Source of the DNA: CAYHGV01 sp964356135
GTDB taxonomy: Bacteria > Hydrothermota > Tepidihabitantia > CAYHGV01
Direction of reading: 5' to 3'
Assembly (NCBI GenBank): GCA_964356135.1
Contig: CAYHGV010000072.1
Location: 1 to 15,050, forward strand
DNA length: 15,050 nt
How positions within the stretch are numbered: the stretch's first letter is position 1; each line of letters opens with the position of its first letter. Both the position numbers and the translations under genes were made by a program. The notes under the pieces are model-generated. The model was not told where the DNA came from, made no database searches, and saw only the letters and a program-made list of their open reading frames with translations. Of the stretch, positions 8,141 through 14,155 are shown one piece after another.

Positions 8141-9534
8141 GGCGCCATTTTCAGTGCCGCAACAAAGCGCTTTTGGAAATCGGGATCGGTTGCCAGTTCG
8201 ATATGGGTAGCCGATTCTTCGATTCGCTTGATCTCGGCAATTGCCGCGTTGTCGAGTAATGTTCGTATTGCCCCCTGTAATGGTAAATCACGCTCGAAGG
8301 TGATTGTTTTTATTCCCCGGGGGAGAATCCCCAGCCGTTCGAGCGATCGTGGATTGAGCTCTGACCCGAATTCGCCGGTCAGTACCGCGGTTTCAATATC
8401 GGAGGAGTTCCTCTCCGCTTTTTGTAACAAGGTTTGAATGCCGGTATGGATCGCACCGATTGCCAGCTGGAGCTTACGAATATCTTCCTGGGTAATTGTA
8501 ATTTCCGGTTGTTGCGGGCTCTGAAGCAGCCGTCCGTCTTCCCGTAACCAGTCGAGATCAAGTAGAACCGATAAGAGATCAATCAGACCGGAAGCGCAGG
8601 CGCCGACCGGCGGCCGATTACCGATCGTATGGATTTTGAATCCGTTTTTGTAGACGACCCGGTCGATGGCGCCGGCTTTTGCCAGGCTGCCGATCGTTAT
8701 GCCCACGCCTTCAAATGCCGGGCCGGCGGCGGTGGAGGTAGCAGTTATTGTATTTCCCGAGACTAATGCTATCTCACCGTTGGTCCCGAGGTCGAGATAC
8801 AGGCAAGTGCCTCGATTGCCCATGATGCCGCTTGCCAGGATGCCGGCGATGGTATCGCCGCCGACAAATCCGCCTATAATAGGGAAAATATAACGGGGAG
8901 GATGACTGAGGAACTGCCCGTGTTTAATCCCGGCTCGAAACGGAAATTTTGCCAGCCCGGTAACCGGCCGTCCAAGATAAAATGAAAGCATAACCGGGTT
9001 ACCAACAATGGTTGTAAAAAGTGGGTTTTTGACCCCAAGTCGTCCGGTAATTTCTTTAATACCAGCTGCAAGGAATTTTTTCAAAAGCCGCTGTTTGCCC
9101 TGGAGGGCGGCTCCGATCCGGGTGATGACATCGCCACCAAGGCTGTTCTGAGGATTAAAGACCGATGCCTGCTGGACAACCTTTCCGCTTTTAAGATTGA
9201 CGGCAGCACCTTTCAGGGTGGTTGTGCCAATATCGAGGGCAAGCCCAACACCTTTGCGGGAAATGTTTTTTTTGGGTTTGGTTGCCGGCAGCAGGAGCTC
9301 GATTTCACCTGCGCCTTGATACCGGCACGCCAGCCGGTAGCCGGCGGTCAATAATCTCCGGGGAATAAAGAGCGATTCGATTTCGTCCGGTGGTTGGGGC
9401 TTTGATTTGATCTTTATCCGGCACTGACCGCAGCGTCCCCGTCCACCGCAGGAGGCGGTAACCGGAATGTTCTGTTTAATAAGTAGCTTGATCAAAACGG
9501 TTTTTCCCCGGGCGTGCAGCCGGACAACTTTCAT
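8131..9534 (-). CDS. Ferredoxin-ASKHA corrinoid activation protein (RACo-like)
   Basis: This 467-residue protein joins an N-terminal plant-type [2Fe-2S] ferredoxin domain to an ASKHA ATPase domain. The ferredoxin ligands are Cys29, Cys35, Cys38 (SCGGRGRCGQC) and Cys70 (LACRYQ). The ASKHA part starts with GLALDIGTTTLKG (about 97-109) and contains LDLGTNGEIAL. Relatives such as RACo and the activating enzymes of O-demethylase systems use ATP to reduce Co(II) corrinoid back to Co(I) after accidental oxidation. It is shorter than RACo of acetogens (about 630 residues), mainly because the linker region between the domains is missing. It starts one base after the preceding methyltransferase stop codon (TAAGATG). 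The corrinoid protein two genes upstream is the obvious client. Confidence 0.9.
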   Translation of the reverse strand: MKVVRLHARGKTVLIKLLIKQNIPVTASCGGRGRCGQCRIKIKSKPQPPDEIESLFIPRRLLTAGYRLACRYQGAGEIELLLPATKPKKNISRKGVGLALDIGTTTLKGAAVNLKSGKVVQQASVFNPQNSLGGDVITRIGAALQGKQRLLKKFLAAGIKEITGRLGVKNPLFTTIVGNPVMLSFYLGRPVTGLAKFPFRAGIKHGQFLSHPPRYIFPIIGGFVGGDTIAGILASGIMGNRGTCLYLDLGTNGEIALVSGNTITATSTAAGPAFEGVGITIGSLAKAGAIDRVVYKNGFKIHTIGNRPPVGACASGLIDLLSVLLDLDWLREDGRLLQSPQQPEITITQEDIRKLQLAIGAIHTGIQTLLQKAERNSSDIETAVLTGEFGSELNPRSLERLGILPRGIKTITFERDLPLQGAIRTLLDNAAIAEIKRIEESATHIELATDPDFQKRFVAALKMAPWN

Positions 9535-9535
9535 C

Positions 9536-10531
9536 TTAGGTTCGAGAGCGGTCGACCGGGAATGCCGTATCCGGGAAGGCAGTATCGAACTTGGAGAAAT
9601 TCATGCCGATTGTGATCATTGTCTTGATAGCCTCGGGAGCGGTCGTCATCGGGACATCGCAACCGGTTGCAAGAACGAGCGACGGTTCGGTCAAAGCGGT
9701 CTGAATCTCCTCGCCGATTTTTTGTTTATTTCCTGAAAAGATTGTTGCGGTCGAAACCCCGCCCATCTTTAACGTTTTGGTTTGGGGGGTAATATCTTCG
9801 ATGCTCAAGATATCAGCACCGAGCGCATCGAGCAATCGGATTATCGGCCGGGTTTCGCCGCAGATATGGATGCCGACGAGCGAGTCGGTTTTTTTTATCT
9901 TTTTTATTAACCGGCTCAATGGTTCAAAAGCGAATTGAGCAAACAATTCGGGCGAGATGACGCTCGCTGATGCCAGCGGGTCGCCGATGAATATGTTCAC
10001 CTTGAGTTCCAGGAGGCGTTCTAAATAATGTAATTGAAAATCGACCGCGGTTTCAATAACTGCTGTTGCTTTCGAGGCATCGGTAAGCAGCAGTTTCAAA
10101 AAGGTTTCTGTGCCGGCGAAGAATGCCGCGAGGGAAAAGGGGCCTTTGATCGAAACAAAAACCGGAACCGGGACCCGTTGTTTGAGCAGTCGTGCGGCTT
10201 TGATAATTACTGTCGTTCGGTCAACCGCGCCGTCAGCAGGTGACGCTTCGATTGCCGTAAGATGCGGTGCCGGTCCAGAGAGCTGTGGTTCGGGATTAAA
10301 TTCGACCGGGCAGCCCAGTGCCTGGGCTTCGACATAAGGGTCGGAAAAGACCAGAACCATATCGTAGCGATATAGCTTATATCCATATTCCAGAACCCGG
10401 GAAAGTTTCTCCCCGTCGGTTGCAACTTCGGCAAGGCTCAGCTTACAGAGCCAGGCACAGTGGTCGGCGCAGACGATTGGGAAAATGGCGAACTTTTTCT
10501 TTTGGGCGAGGACCGCTTCGATGCTATCCAC
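9536..10531 (-). CDS. Uroporphyrinogen decarboxylase-family methyltransferase (MtaA/CmuA-like), copy 1
   Basis: This 331-residue protein is of the UroD/MtaA type. The zinc motif is GIHICGETRP (His222, Cys224) with GCDVP (Cys291), and GDPLASASVISPE (183-195) is the conserved block also seen in the second copy of this operon. Only scattered identity is visible between the two copies, so they are paralogues with probably different partners rather than a recent duplication. A GTG start at 10531 overlaps the stop of the corrinoid gene by eight bases, and no separate ribosome-binding site is evident. The C-terminus carries a small tandem DTAFP repeat, likely replication slippage. Adjacent position to the corrinoid gene suggests that it works directly on that protein. 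The methyl substrate is unknown. Confidence 0.88.
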   Translation of the reverse strand: MDSIEAVLAQKKKFAIFPIVCADHCAWLCKLSLAEVATDGEKLSRVLEYGYKLYRYDMVLVFSDPYVEAQALGCPVEFNPEPQLSGPAPHLTAIEASPADGAVDRTTVIIKAARLLKQRVPVPVFVSIKGPFSLAAFFAGTETFLKLLLTDASKATAVIETAVDFQLHYLERLLELKVNIFIGDPLASASVISPELFAQFAFEPLSRLIKKIKKTDSLVGIHICGETRPIIRLLDALGADILSIEDITPQTKTLKMGGVSTATIFSGNKQKIGEEIQTALTEPSLVLATGCDVPMTTAPEAIKTMITIGMNFSKFDTAFPDTAFPVDRSRT

Positions 10532-11156
10532 GAGTTAATTGTTCTACCAGCTCTACTGCCCGGACGGCATCTTCGCCATAGCCATCAGCGCCGATCGTGC
10601 GGGCAAAATCCTCGGTAACCGGAGCACCGCCGACGATTACTTTGGTAACTTTCGTTAAGCCCTGTTCGCGCAACCGTTTGATGATCGCTCCCATTTCCAG
10701 CATGGTCGTGGTCATTAACGAGGAAAGTGCCAGAACCTCCGGTTTTTCTTTAAAAACGGTATCGATGAATTTATCGGCCGAAACATCTTTGCCGAGATCG
10801 ACAATCTCAAAGCCGGAAGCTTCGAGCATGACTTTCACGATATTTTTGCCGATGTCGTGAATGTCGCCAGCGACGACCCCGATGACAACTTTCGCTTTTT
10901 TATCTCCCGGTTCTGATTTTAGTAGCGGGCTGACGAGCACGAACCCGGCATAAAACGCCTCGGATGCGAGCAGCACCTCAGGCACAAAATATATTTTCTG
11001 GCTGAAACGCTGCCCGACCTCTTTCATGCCCGGGATCAAACCCTTTTCCAAAATCTCCCGGGGTTGACAGTTTTCCCGAAGCAAAGTGGCAACCAGGTTC
11101 TTTACCCGGTCGGCATCGAGTTCAACCAGGGCTTTTTGTATTTCAATAAAGTTCAT
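10524..11156 (-). CDS. Corrinoid (methyl-carrier) protein, MtaC/MtbC type
   Basis: This 210-residue two-domain cobalamin protein carries methyl groups between methyltransferases. The first roughly 85 residues match the helical cap domain of methionine-synthase-like corrinoid proteins. The cobalamin domain shows DIHDIGKN (98-105), where His100 is the lower axial cobalt ligand of the DxHxxG motif, followed by LALSSLMTTTM and IVGGAPV, the usual SxL and GG contacts. The length is typical of MtaC, MtbC and MttC. The start at 11156 has AAAGGAG five bases upstream and a good promoter just before that. It is the first gene of the long operon running to selA, with two methyltransferases and a reactivator as close neighbours. 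Confidence 0.94.
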   Translation of the reverse strand: MNFIEIQKALVELDADRVKNLVATLLRENCQPREILEKGLIPGMKEVGQRFSQKIYFVPEVLLASEAFYAGFVLVSPLLKSEPGDKKAKVVIGVVAGDIHDIGKNIVKVMLEASGFEIVDLGKDVSADKFIDTVFKEKPEVLALSSLMTTTMLEMGAIIKRLREQGLTKVTKVIVGGAPVTEDFARTIGADGYGEDAVRAVELVEQLTRG

Positions 11157-11161
11157 TCATG

Positions 11162-11168
11162 CTCCTTT
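11162..11168 (-). promoter_or_regulatory. Ribosome-binding site of the corrinoid gene
   Basis: AAAGGAG lies five bases before the ATG at 11156. It supports this start over an out-of-frame ATG four bases upstream. Confidence 0.7.
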
Positions 11169-11178
11169 CAACTGCCCA

Positions 11179-11207
11179 ATAATAGTGAGCTGCTCATCGT
11201 TCGTCAA
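11179..11207 (-). promoter_or_regulatory. Promoter of the corrinoid/HgdC/selA operon
   Basis: On the - strand, TTGACG (11207-11202) is separated by exactly 17 bases from TATTAT (11184-11179), a near-consensus housekeeping promoter. The predicted start of transcription is about 16 bases before the corrinoid gene start codon. The spacer holds an 11-base palindrome TGAGC-A-GCTCA (11186-11196), a plausible operator for a dimeric regulator. Confidence 0.7.
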
Positions 11208-11294
11208 TCCTCAGGAACAGTCCTTCGATTTTCTAAACAACGACTGGCGTTTTAGTGCAAATTCCCTGGGTGTGAGTATGGTGTTGAATAAAGG

Positions 11295-11331
11295 CGGCTC
11301 GTTTCCTCGAAAAAACCGAAGAAACGAGCCG
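11295..11331 (-). terminator. Hairpin terminator after the SAM methyltransferase gene
   Basis: An 11-bp perfect stem, CGGCTCGTTTC (11295-11305) with GAAACGAGCCG (11321-11331), begins six bases past the methyltransferase stop. On the - strand it is followed by CCTTTATT, a modest T-tract. On the + strand it is followed by a longer T-rich run, so it may act in both directions. It separates the methyltransferase from the corrinoid operon. Confidence 0.65.
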
Positions 11332-11336
11332 TTGGT

Positions 11337-12131
11337 TTATTTTTTCTGTCCGACAAAGAGCCCCCGGCCAACCTTGTGGTCGTTGGCAGCTTTGCGCCAG
11401 ATGGTCACGAGATTTTCGGCAAAACCGTAGAGGTCGTTCCCAAAATTTTTGAGGATCGTCGGTTTTAATTCGACCGTTACCTTCTGGTGGTATTGGTCGA
11501 AACATTGGGCGAACTCTTCGGTCTGGTCTACGGCTTCGAGTATCTTGAACCCGTTTTGTTTGAGCAGTTCCTGGTAGCCGGCGAATGTTTCCATATAAGG
11601 AAACGCCATCGAATCGTAGAGCGGGTCCAATTCGTTTTGAGTTATTTTGCCGGTAATAATCCAGTCGGTGAAACCGATCAAGCCGCCCGGTTTTAAAACC
11701 CGGTAGGCTTCCTGGATAAGCCGATTTTTGTCGGTGGCATAACACCAGGCTTCCTGTCCCCAGGCGACATCGAACGACTCTTTTTTGAATGGCAGGTCAA
11801 GCGCATTCCCTTCGTAGTATTCAATCAGGTGGTCGAGTTTTGCGGCGGTCGTCCGTTCCCGGGCTTTCTGGATCATCGTTTTGGTCGCATCCACCCCTTT
11901 GACCATTACTCCGTATTTGCTCGCCAGATGCCGTGCCGGCGCTCCGAGCGCACTGCAAATATCGACAATCACCTTGCCCTTTTTAAGGCCGAGTTTCTGA
12001 GCCAGGAAATCGGTTGCCTCCGGTCCGCCGGAATGGATCTGCTCACTCATCACCGCTTCCCAGAGCAGTCCACCAGGACCATCATAGACATCCTGGACAT
12101 CCTTGATTGTATAGTCTTTCAGGTATTTCAT
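11337..12131 (-). CDS. Class I SAM-dependent methyltransferase (sarcosine/dimethylglycine N-methyltransferase-like)
   Basis: This 264-residue protein has a Rossmann methyltransferase core: motif I region VIVDICSALGAPARHLA (about 54-70), the acidic Asp81 in VKGVDATKTMI, NALDLPF (109-115), and LKPGGLIGFTDW (146-157). The overall pattern resembles the glycine/sarcosine/dimethylglycine and phosphoethanolamine N-methyltransferase group. Motif I is unusual, with CSALGAP where most relatives have G-x-G-x-GGP. It might make or modify a methylated amine handled by the corrinoid system, but this is inference from proximity. The start at 12131 has a strong AAGGAGG site six bases upstream. It has its own promoter about 370 bases upstream and a hairpin terminator downstream, so it is probably a separate transcription unit from the corrinoid operon. 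Confidence 0.8.
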   Translation of the reverse strand: MKYLKDYTIKDVQDVYDGPGGLLWEAVMSEQIHSGGPEATDFLAQKLGLKKGKVIVDICSALGAPARHLASKYGVMVKGVDATKTMIQKARERTTAAKLDHLIEYYEGNALDLPFKKESFDVAWGQEAWCYATDKNRLIQEAYRVLKPGGLIGFTDWIITGKITQNELDPLYDSMAFPYMETFAGYQELLKQNGFKILEAVDQTEEFAQCFDQYHQKVTVELKPTILKNFGNDLYGFAENLVTIWRKAANDHKVGRGLFVGQKK

Positions 12132-12275
12132 TGTTCCTCCTTATTTTATTTACGGTTAAAGGTGTTTCTTTGGTTAGTGTTGGATAAGGGGAGATTGATA
12201 TTAAAAGTTGAGGGGAAGGAGCGGTTTAGACTTACAGTATCATTTGATGCAGAATGAGACTTAAGGGTTTTGAAT

Positions 12276-12293
12276 GAGACCTGACCAGGTCTC
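12276..12293. repeat. Palindrome GAGACCTG-AC-CAGGTCTC
   Basis: Eight-base perfect arms surround a two-base centre. It resembles the other leader palindrome at 12417-12432: both contain CC, one base, GACC, one base, GG at the centre. They may be members of one repeat class. Confidence 0.6.
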
Positions 12294-12416
12294 GGCGTCG
12301 GCAGCCTCACTTCATACCGCCGGCTAAAACCGAGTCAGCTATGAAAACCCGGGTGGGAGAAATTTTGTTGAGATTACTTAGTTGCAGGTGAATACGGGAG
12401 GGGAGGTCTGGCTGGT

Positions 12417-12432
12417 GAACCCGACCGGGTTC
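12417..12432. repeat. Palindrome GAACCCG-AC-CGGGTTC
   Basis: Seven-base perfect arms with a two-base centre. It is nested inside the longer GGAGGGG/CCCCTCC pairing of the leader transcript. Confidence 0.6.
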
Positions 12433-12497
12433 GAAGACGGGCGGATTCATTTTTCCCCTCCACCGAAAAGGATTACTCTATTACTATCCATCAAATA

Positions 12498-12525
12498 ATT
12501 ATACCTCCGGTTAATGTGCTGTCAA
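12498..12525 (-). promoter_or_regulatory. Consensus promoter for the SAM methyltransferase transcript
   Basis: On the - strand, perfect TTGACA (12525-12520) and perfect TATAAT (12503-12498) are 16 bases apart. This is the strongest promoter in the window by sequence, although the spacer is one base shorter than the optimum. Confidence 0.8.
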
Positions 12526-12539
12526 CAGTTATTTTTAAC
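12526..12539. repeat. 14-bp repeat CAGTTATTTTTAAC, copy 1 (abuts the -35 box)
   Basis: The same 14 bases recur in direct orientation at 12762-12775. This copy touches the -35 hexamer of the methyltransferase promoter and is itself a small palindrome (CAGTTA-TTTT-TAACTG, 12526-12541), suggesting a regulator-binding site. Confidence 0.45.
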
Positions 12540-12568
12540 TGGACATACCCCAAAATTGTTAATGGAAC

Positions 12569-12580
12569 TCGTTTAAACGA
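12569..12580. repeat. Perfect 12-bp palindrome TCGTTTAAACGA
   Basis: A perfect palindrome upstream of the methyltransferase promoter. It could be an operator; there is no further support. Confidence 0.35.
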
Positions 12581-12628
12581 TAGGTTTTATTACCCAAAAT
12601 GACAGTCGAGAGTAAGAACACAATTACC

Positions 12629-12738
12629 TGTAGTGCGGGGCTTTAGCCCCGCTAAAAATAAAAAATAGGCGAACGAGTGTAATGTCTTCTGATTTTTAAA
12701 AATAAGTGAGGACACTACACTATAAGGTTCGCACTACA
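12629..12738. repeat. Nested palindromic element with TGTAGTGCG ends
   Basis: TGTAGTGCG (12629-12637) and CGCACTACA (12730-12738) are perfect 9-bp terminal inverted repeats of a 110-bp unit. Inside are the strong hairpin GCGGGGC/GCCCCGC and a second inverted repeat, GCGAAC (12669-12674)/GTTCGC (12727-12732), continued by GTGTAATGTC (12677-12686)/GACACTACAC (12711-12720) with one mismatch. It has no coding capacity. It looks like an interspersed repetitive or MITE-like element; beside it lies the palindrome CATTTTTTAAAAAATG (12737-12752). Confidence 0.6.
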
Positions 12739-12761
12739 TTTTTTAAAAAATGGGGAAACTC

Positions 12762-12775
12762 CAGTTATTTTTAAC
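12762..12775. repeat. 14-bp repeat CAGTTATTTTTAAC, copy 2
   Basis: This is the direct repeat of 12526-12539. It lies just past the end of the small selenoprotein gene. An imperfect hairpin at 12773-12790 follows the stop codon of that gene and might serve as a weak terminator, but it lacks a T-run. Confidence 0.4.
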
Positions 12776-12793
12776 CCTTAATTAAAGGTTCAG

Positions 12794-13036
12794 TTAACCG
12801 CTATGTTCGGTGACCTCGCGAATCGACTCGGGGCTAACCTGCGCCCGGGAAAAAAGATTTTCAACACTCTTGCGGTCGGGTGCATTCCAGCAGCAAATCG
12901 CCTGACCGTTGGTTTCATCGATATAAGACCGCTCCATTTTAAGATCGCTTCCGCCGGAAGCCTGGACAACAGACTTTCAGGCTGACTTCAGACGGTCGAC
13001 CGGCATGGGCGGTAGGGTAATCAGGTATTTAGGCAT
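12794..13036 (-). CDS. Putative small selenoprotein, DUF4242-like, in-frame UGA (Sec20)
   Basis: Reading from the ATG at 13036 gives 80 residues to TAA at 12794-12796 if the single in-frame TGA (12979-12977) is decoded as Sec20. The start is MPKYLITLPPMP, and the second half contains ERSYIDETNGQAICCWNAPD and SPESIREV. This pattern fits small ferredoxin-like-fold DUF4242 proteins (SYV..DK.YCVY.APD...IREHA....P...I.EV). Cys48 and Cys49 lie in the central strand. Evidence that it is a real gene: AAAGGAGG five bases before the ATG, clear homology both before and after the TGA, a stem-loop 15 bases after the TGA, position 52 bases downstream of selD on the same strand, and a host with the full Sec machinery. 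Alternatives are a pseudogene with one nonsense mutation, or a 19-residue peptide. The function is unknown. A redox or metal/selenium-handling role is inference only. Confidence 0.78.
12947..12961 (-). promoter_or_regulatory. SECIS-like stem-loop of the small selenoprotein
   Basis: On the mRNA, GCTTCC (12961-12956) pairs perfectly with GGAAGC (12952-12947) around the loop GGC. The stem begins 15 bases after the UGA, and the apical loop starts at base 22. This fits bacterial SECIS geometry, in which a short stem has a G-rich apical loop roughly 16-37 bases after UGA. Confidence 0.7.
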
Positions 13037-13041
13037 CAGAG

Positions 13042-13049
13042 CCTCCTTT
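13042..13049 (-). promoter_or_regulatory. Strong Shine-Dalgarno site of the small selenoprotein gene
   Basis: AAAGGAGG with a five-base spacer (CTCTG) precedes the ATG at 13036. It fixes the start, which gene finders would otherwise discard because the frame stops after 19 codons if UGA is read as stop. Confidence 0.8.
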
Positions 13050-13088
13050 CAGCTTGTCTGTAATTTCAGCTAACATTCCCATAGACCC

Positions 13089-14111
13089 TTATCCGGTGAT
13101 ACTTACCAACCCGGGGTTTTGGCTGGTGATCCGTCCGATAACGGCTGCCGGTTTTTTGTGGTTTTCCAAGAACCGGTTGAGTTTGTCTTCGGGCAGAACG
13201 ACCGCCAAGCCGCCCGAGGTTTCGGCGCCGAACACAATCTGCCCGATGTAGGTTTCAACATCTTTAACAGTAACCTTATCTTTAAAAGAGTTGAGGTTCA
13301 TGGTTATCCCTGGTTCAAAGATGCCATTCTTTAAAACTTCCAAAGCACCGTCATGAACCGGGATCTTTGATGCCCAGAGTTCAATACCGACGTTACTTGC
13401 CTCCGCCATCTCAACCAGGTGTCCGGCAAGTCCGTAGCCGGTAATATCGGTTGCAGCATCAACGCCGGTTTCCCGCATTGCCCGGGAGGCTTCGCGGTTC
13501 AACTCCGCCATCGAGTCAAGCACCGGTTTAAGATCAATCCCCGCACTTCGCTTCAAGAGAACCGCCTGGATGATTGAACCGACGCCGATCGGTTTGGTAA
13601 GAATAATTACGTCATTCGGTTTTGCTCCGGCATTGGTGATTATCCGTTGGGGATGGATATAGCCGATGACCGATAGCCCATATTTGATATCTTCGGAATT
13701 GAAGGTATGGCCGCCCGCGATCGTTACGCCGGCTTCACGAGCTTTGTCTTGTCCGCCCCGGAGGATTTCGCCCAAAACCTTCGGGTCGCCCTGAGCCGGG
13801 AAGCCGATAATGTTCAAAGCGAGTTTTGGGTCGCCTCCCATCGCATAGACATCCGAGATTGAGTTTGCGGCGGCAATCATTCCGTAGACCCGGGGGTCGT
13901 CGACCACCGGCGTTAGAATGTCGATCGTATAGACTAATGCGAGTTCATCGGTTATGCGATACACTCCGGCGTCATCCGCGGTATTGAGACCGACCAGGAG
14001 ATTGGCATCTTCAATCGCGGGCAGATGTGACAAAGCCAGCGCCAACTGCGCTTTGGCGATCTTCGATGCTCAGCCGGCGCACTTCGTGAGTGCAAGGATT
14101 CCATTTTCCAT
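13089..14111 (-). CDS. selD: Selenide, water dikinase SelD (selenophosphate synthetase), Sec-containing
   Basis: SelD makes selenophosphate, the selenium donor for SelA, from selenide and ATP. The true start is the ATG at 14111, with AAAGGAG nine bases upstream. The frame reads MENGILALTKCAG, then TGA at 14072-14070, then ASKIAKAQ and on through the previously open frame to TAA at 13089, giving 340 residues. The TGA is Sec14 at the position of catalytic Cys17 of E. coli SelD, and Lys17 matches its essential Lys20; the second Cys of the E. coli motif is Ser16 here. Downstream landmarks are NTADDAGVYRI, the conserved AAANSISDVYAMGGDP block that binds metal and nucleotide, and AGGHTF. If TGA were ignored, the gene would wrongly begin at an internal TTG and lose its active site. 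It is probably co-transcribed with the small selenoprotein gene. Confidence 0.96.
14040..14058 (-). promoter_or_regulatory. SECIS stem-loop of selD
   Basis: On the mRNA, CGCCAA (14058-14053) pairs perfectly with TTGGCG (14045-14040) around the seven-base loop AGCGCAG. The stem starts 11 bases after the UGA and the loop starts at base 18, within the range of bacterial SECIS elements bound by SelB. Confidence 0.75.
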
Positions 14112-14155
14112 AGCGTTTAACTCCTTTCAATCAGTCAGGGCTGATTATCCGCTTC

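Larger units (their letters stand above)
12132..12491 (-). other. Long structured leader RNA of the methyltransferase gene
   Basis: From the predicted transcription start (near 12491) to the ATG lie about 360 untranslated bases. On the transcript, GGAGGGG (12461-12455) can pair with CCCCTCC (12403-12397), enclosing a 7-bp hairpin GAACCCG/CGGGTTC (12432-12417). A second perfect hairpin, GAGACCTG/CAGGTCTC, lies at 12293-12276. A direct repeat GTCTCATTC occurs twice, 20 bases apart (12280-12272 and 12260-12252). A short frame (12450-12307) with a GGAGG-like site also lies here. I could not match a known riboswitch class. It could be a cis-regulatory RNA, an attenuator or a genomic repeat. Confidence 0.45.

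Noticed and set aside
11233..11745. 170-codon - strand frame overlapping the SAM methyltransferase
   Set aside because: It is out of frame with a clear conserved methyltransferase and rich in Arg, Pro and Ser as expected of a shadow frame.
12307..12450. A 47-codon frame on the - strand in the methyltransferase leader, preceded by GGAGGGG and ending at a TGA that could be read through
   Set aside because: Its composition is unlike the real genes, it overlaps the palindromic hairpins, and the opposite strand is also open. No stem-loop at SECIS distance is evident after the TGA. It could still be a leader peptide, but I cannot support it.
12132..12500. Cobalamin riboswitch in the methyltransferase leader
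   Set aside because: The conserved cobalamin-box and the GGGAA...CCCGC...ACUG blocks could not be found in order, although the operon context makes one attractive.
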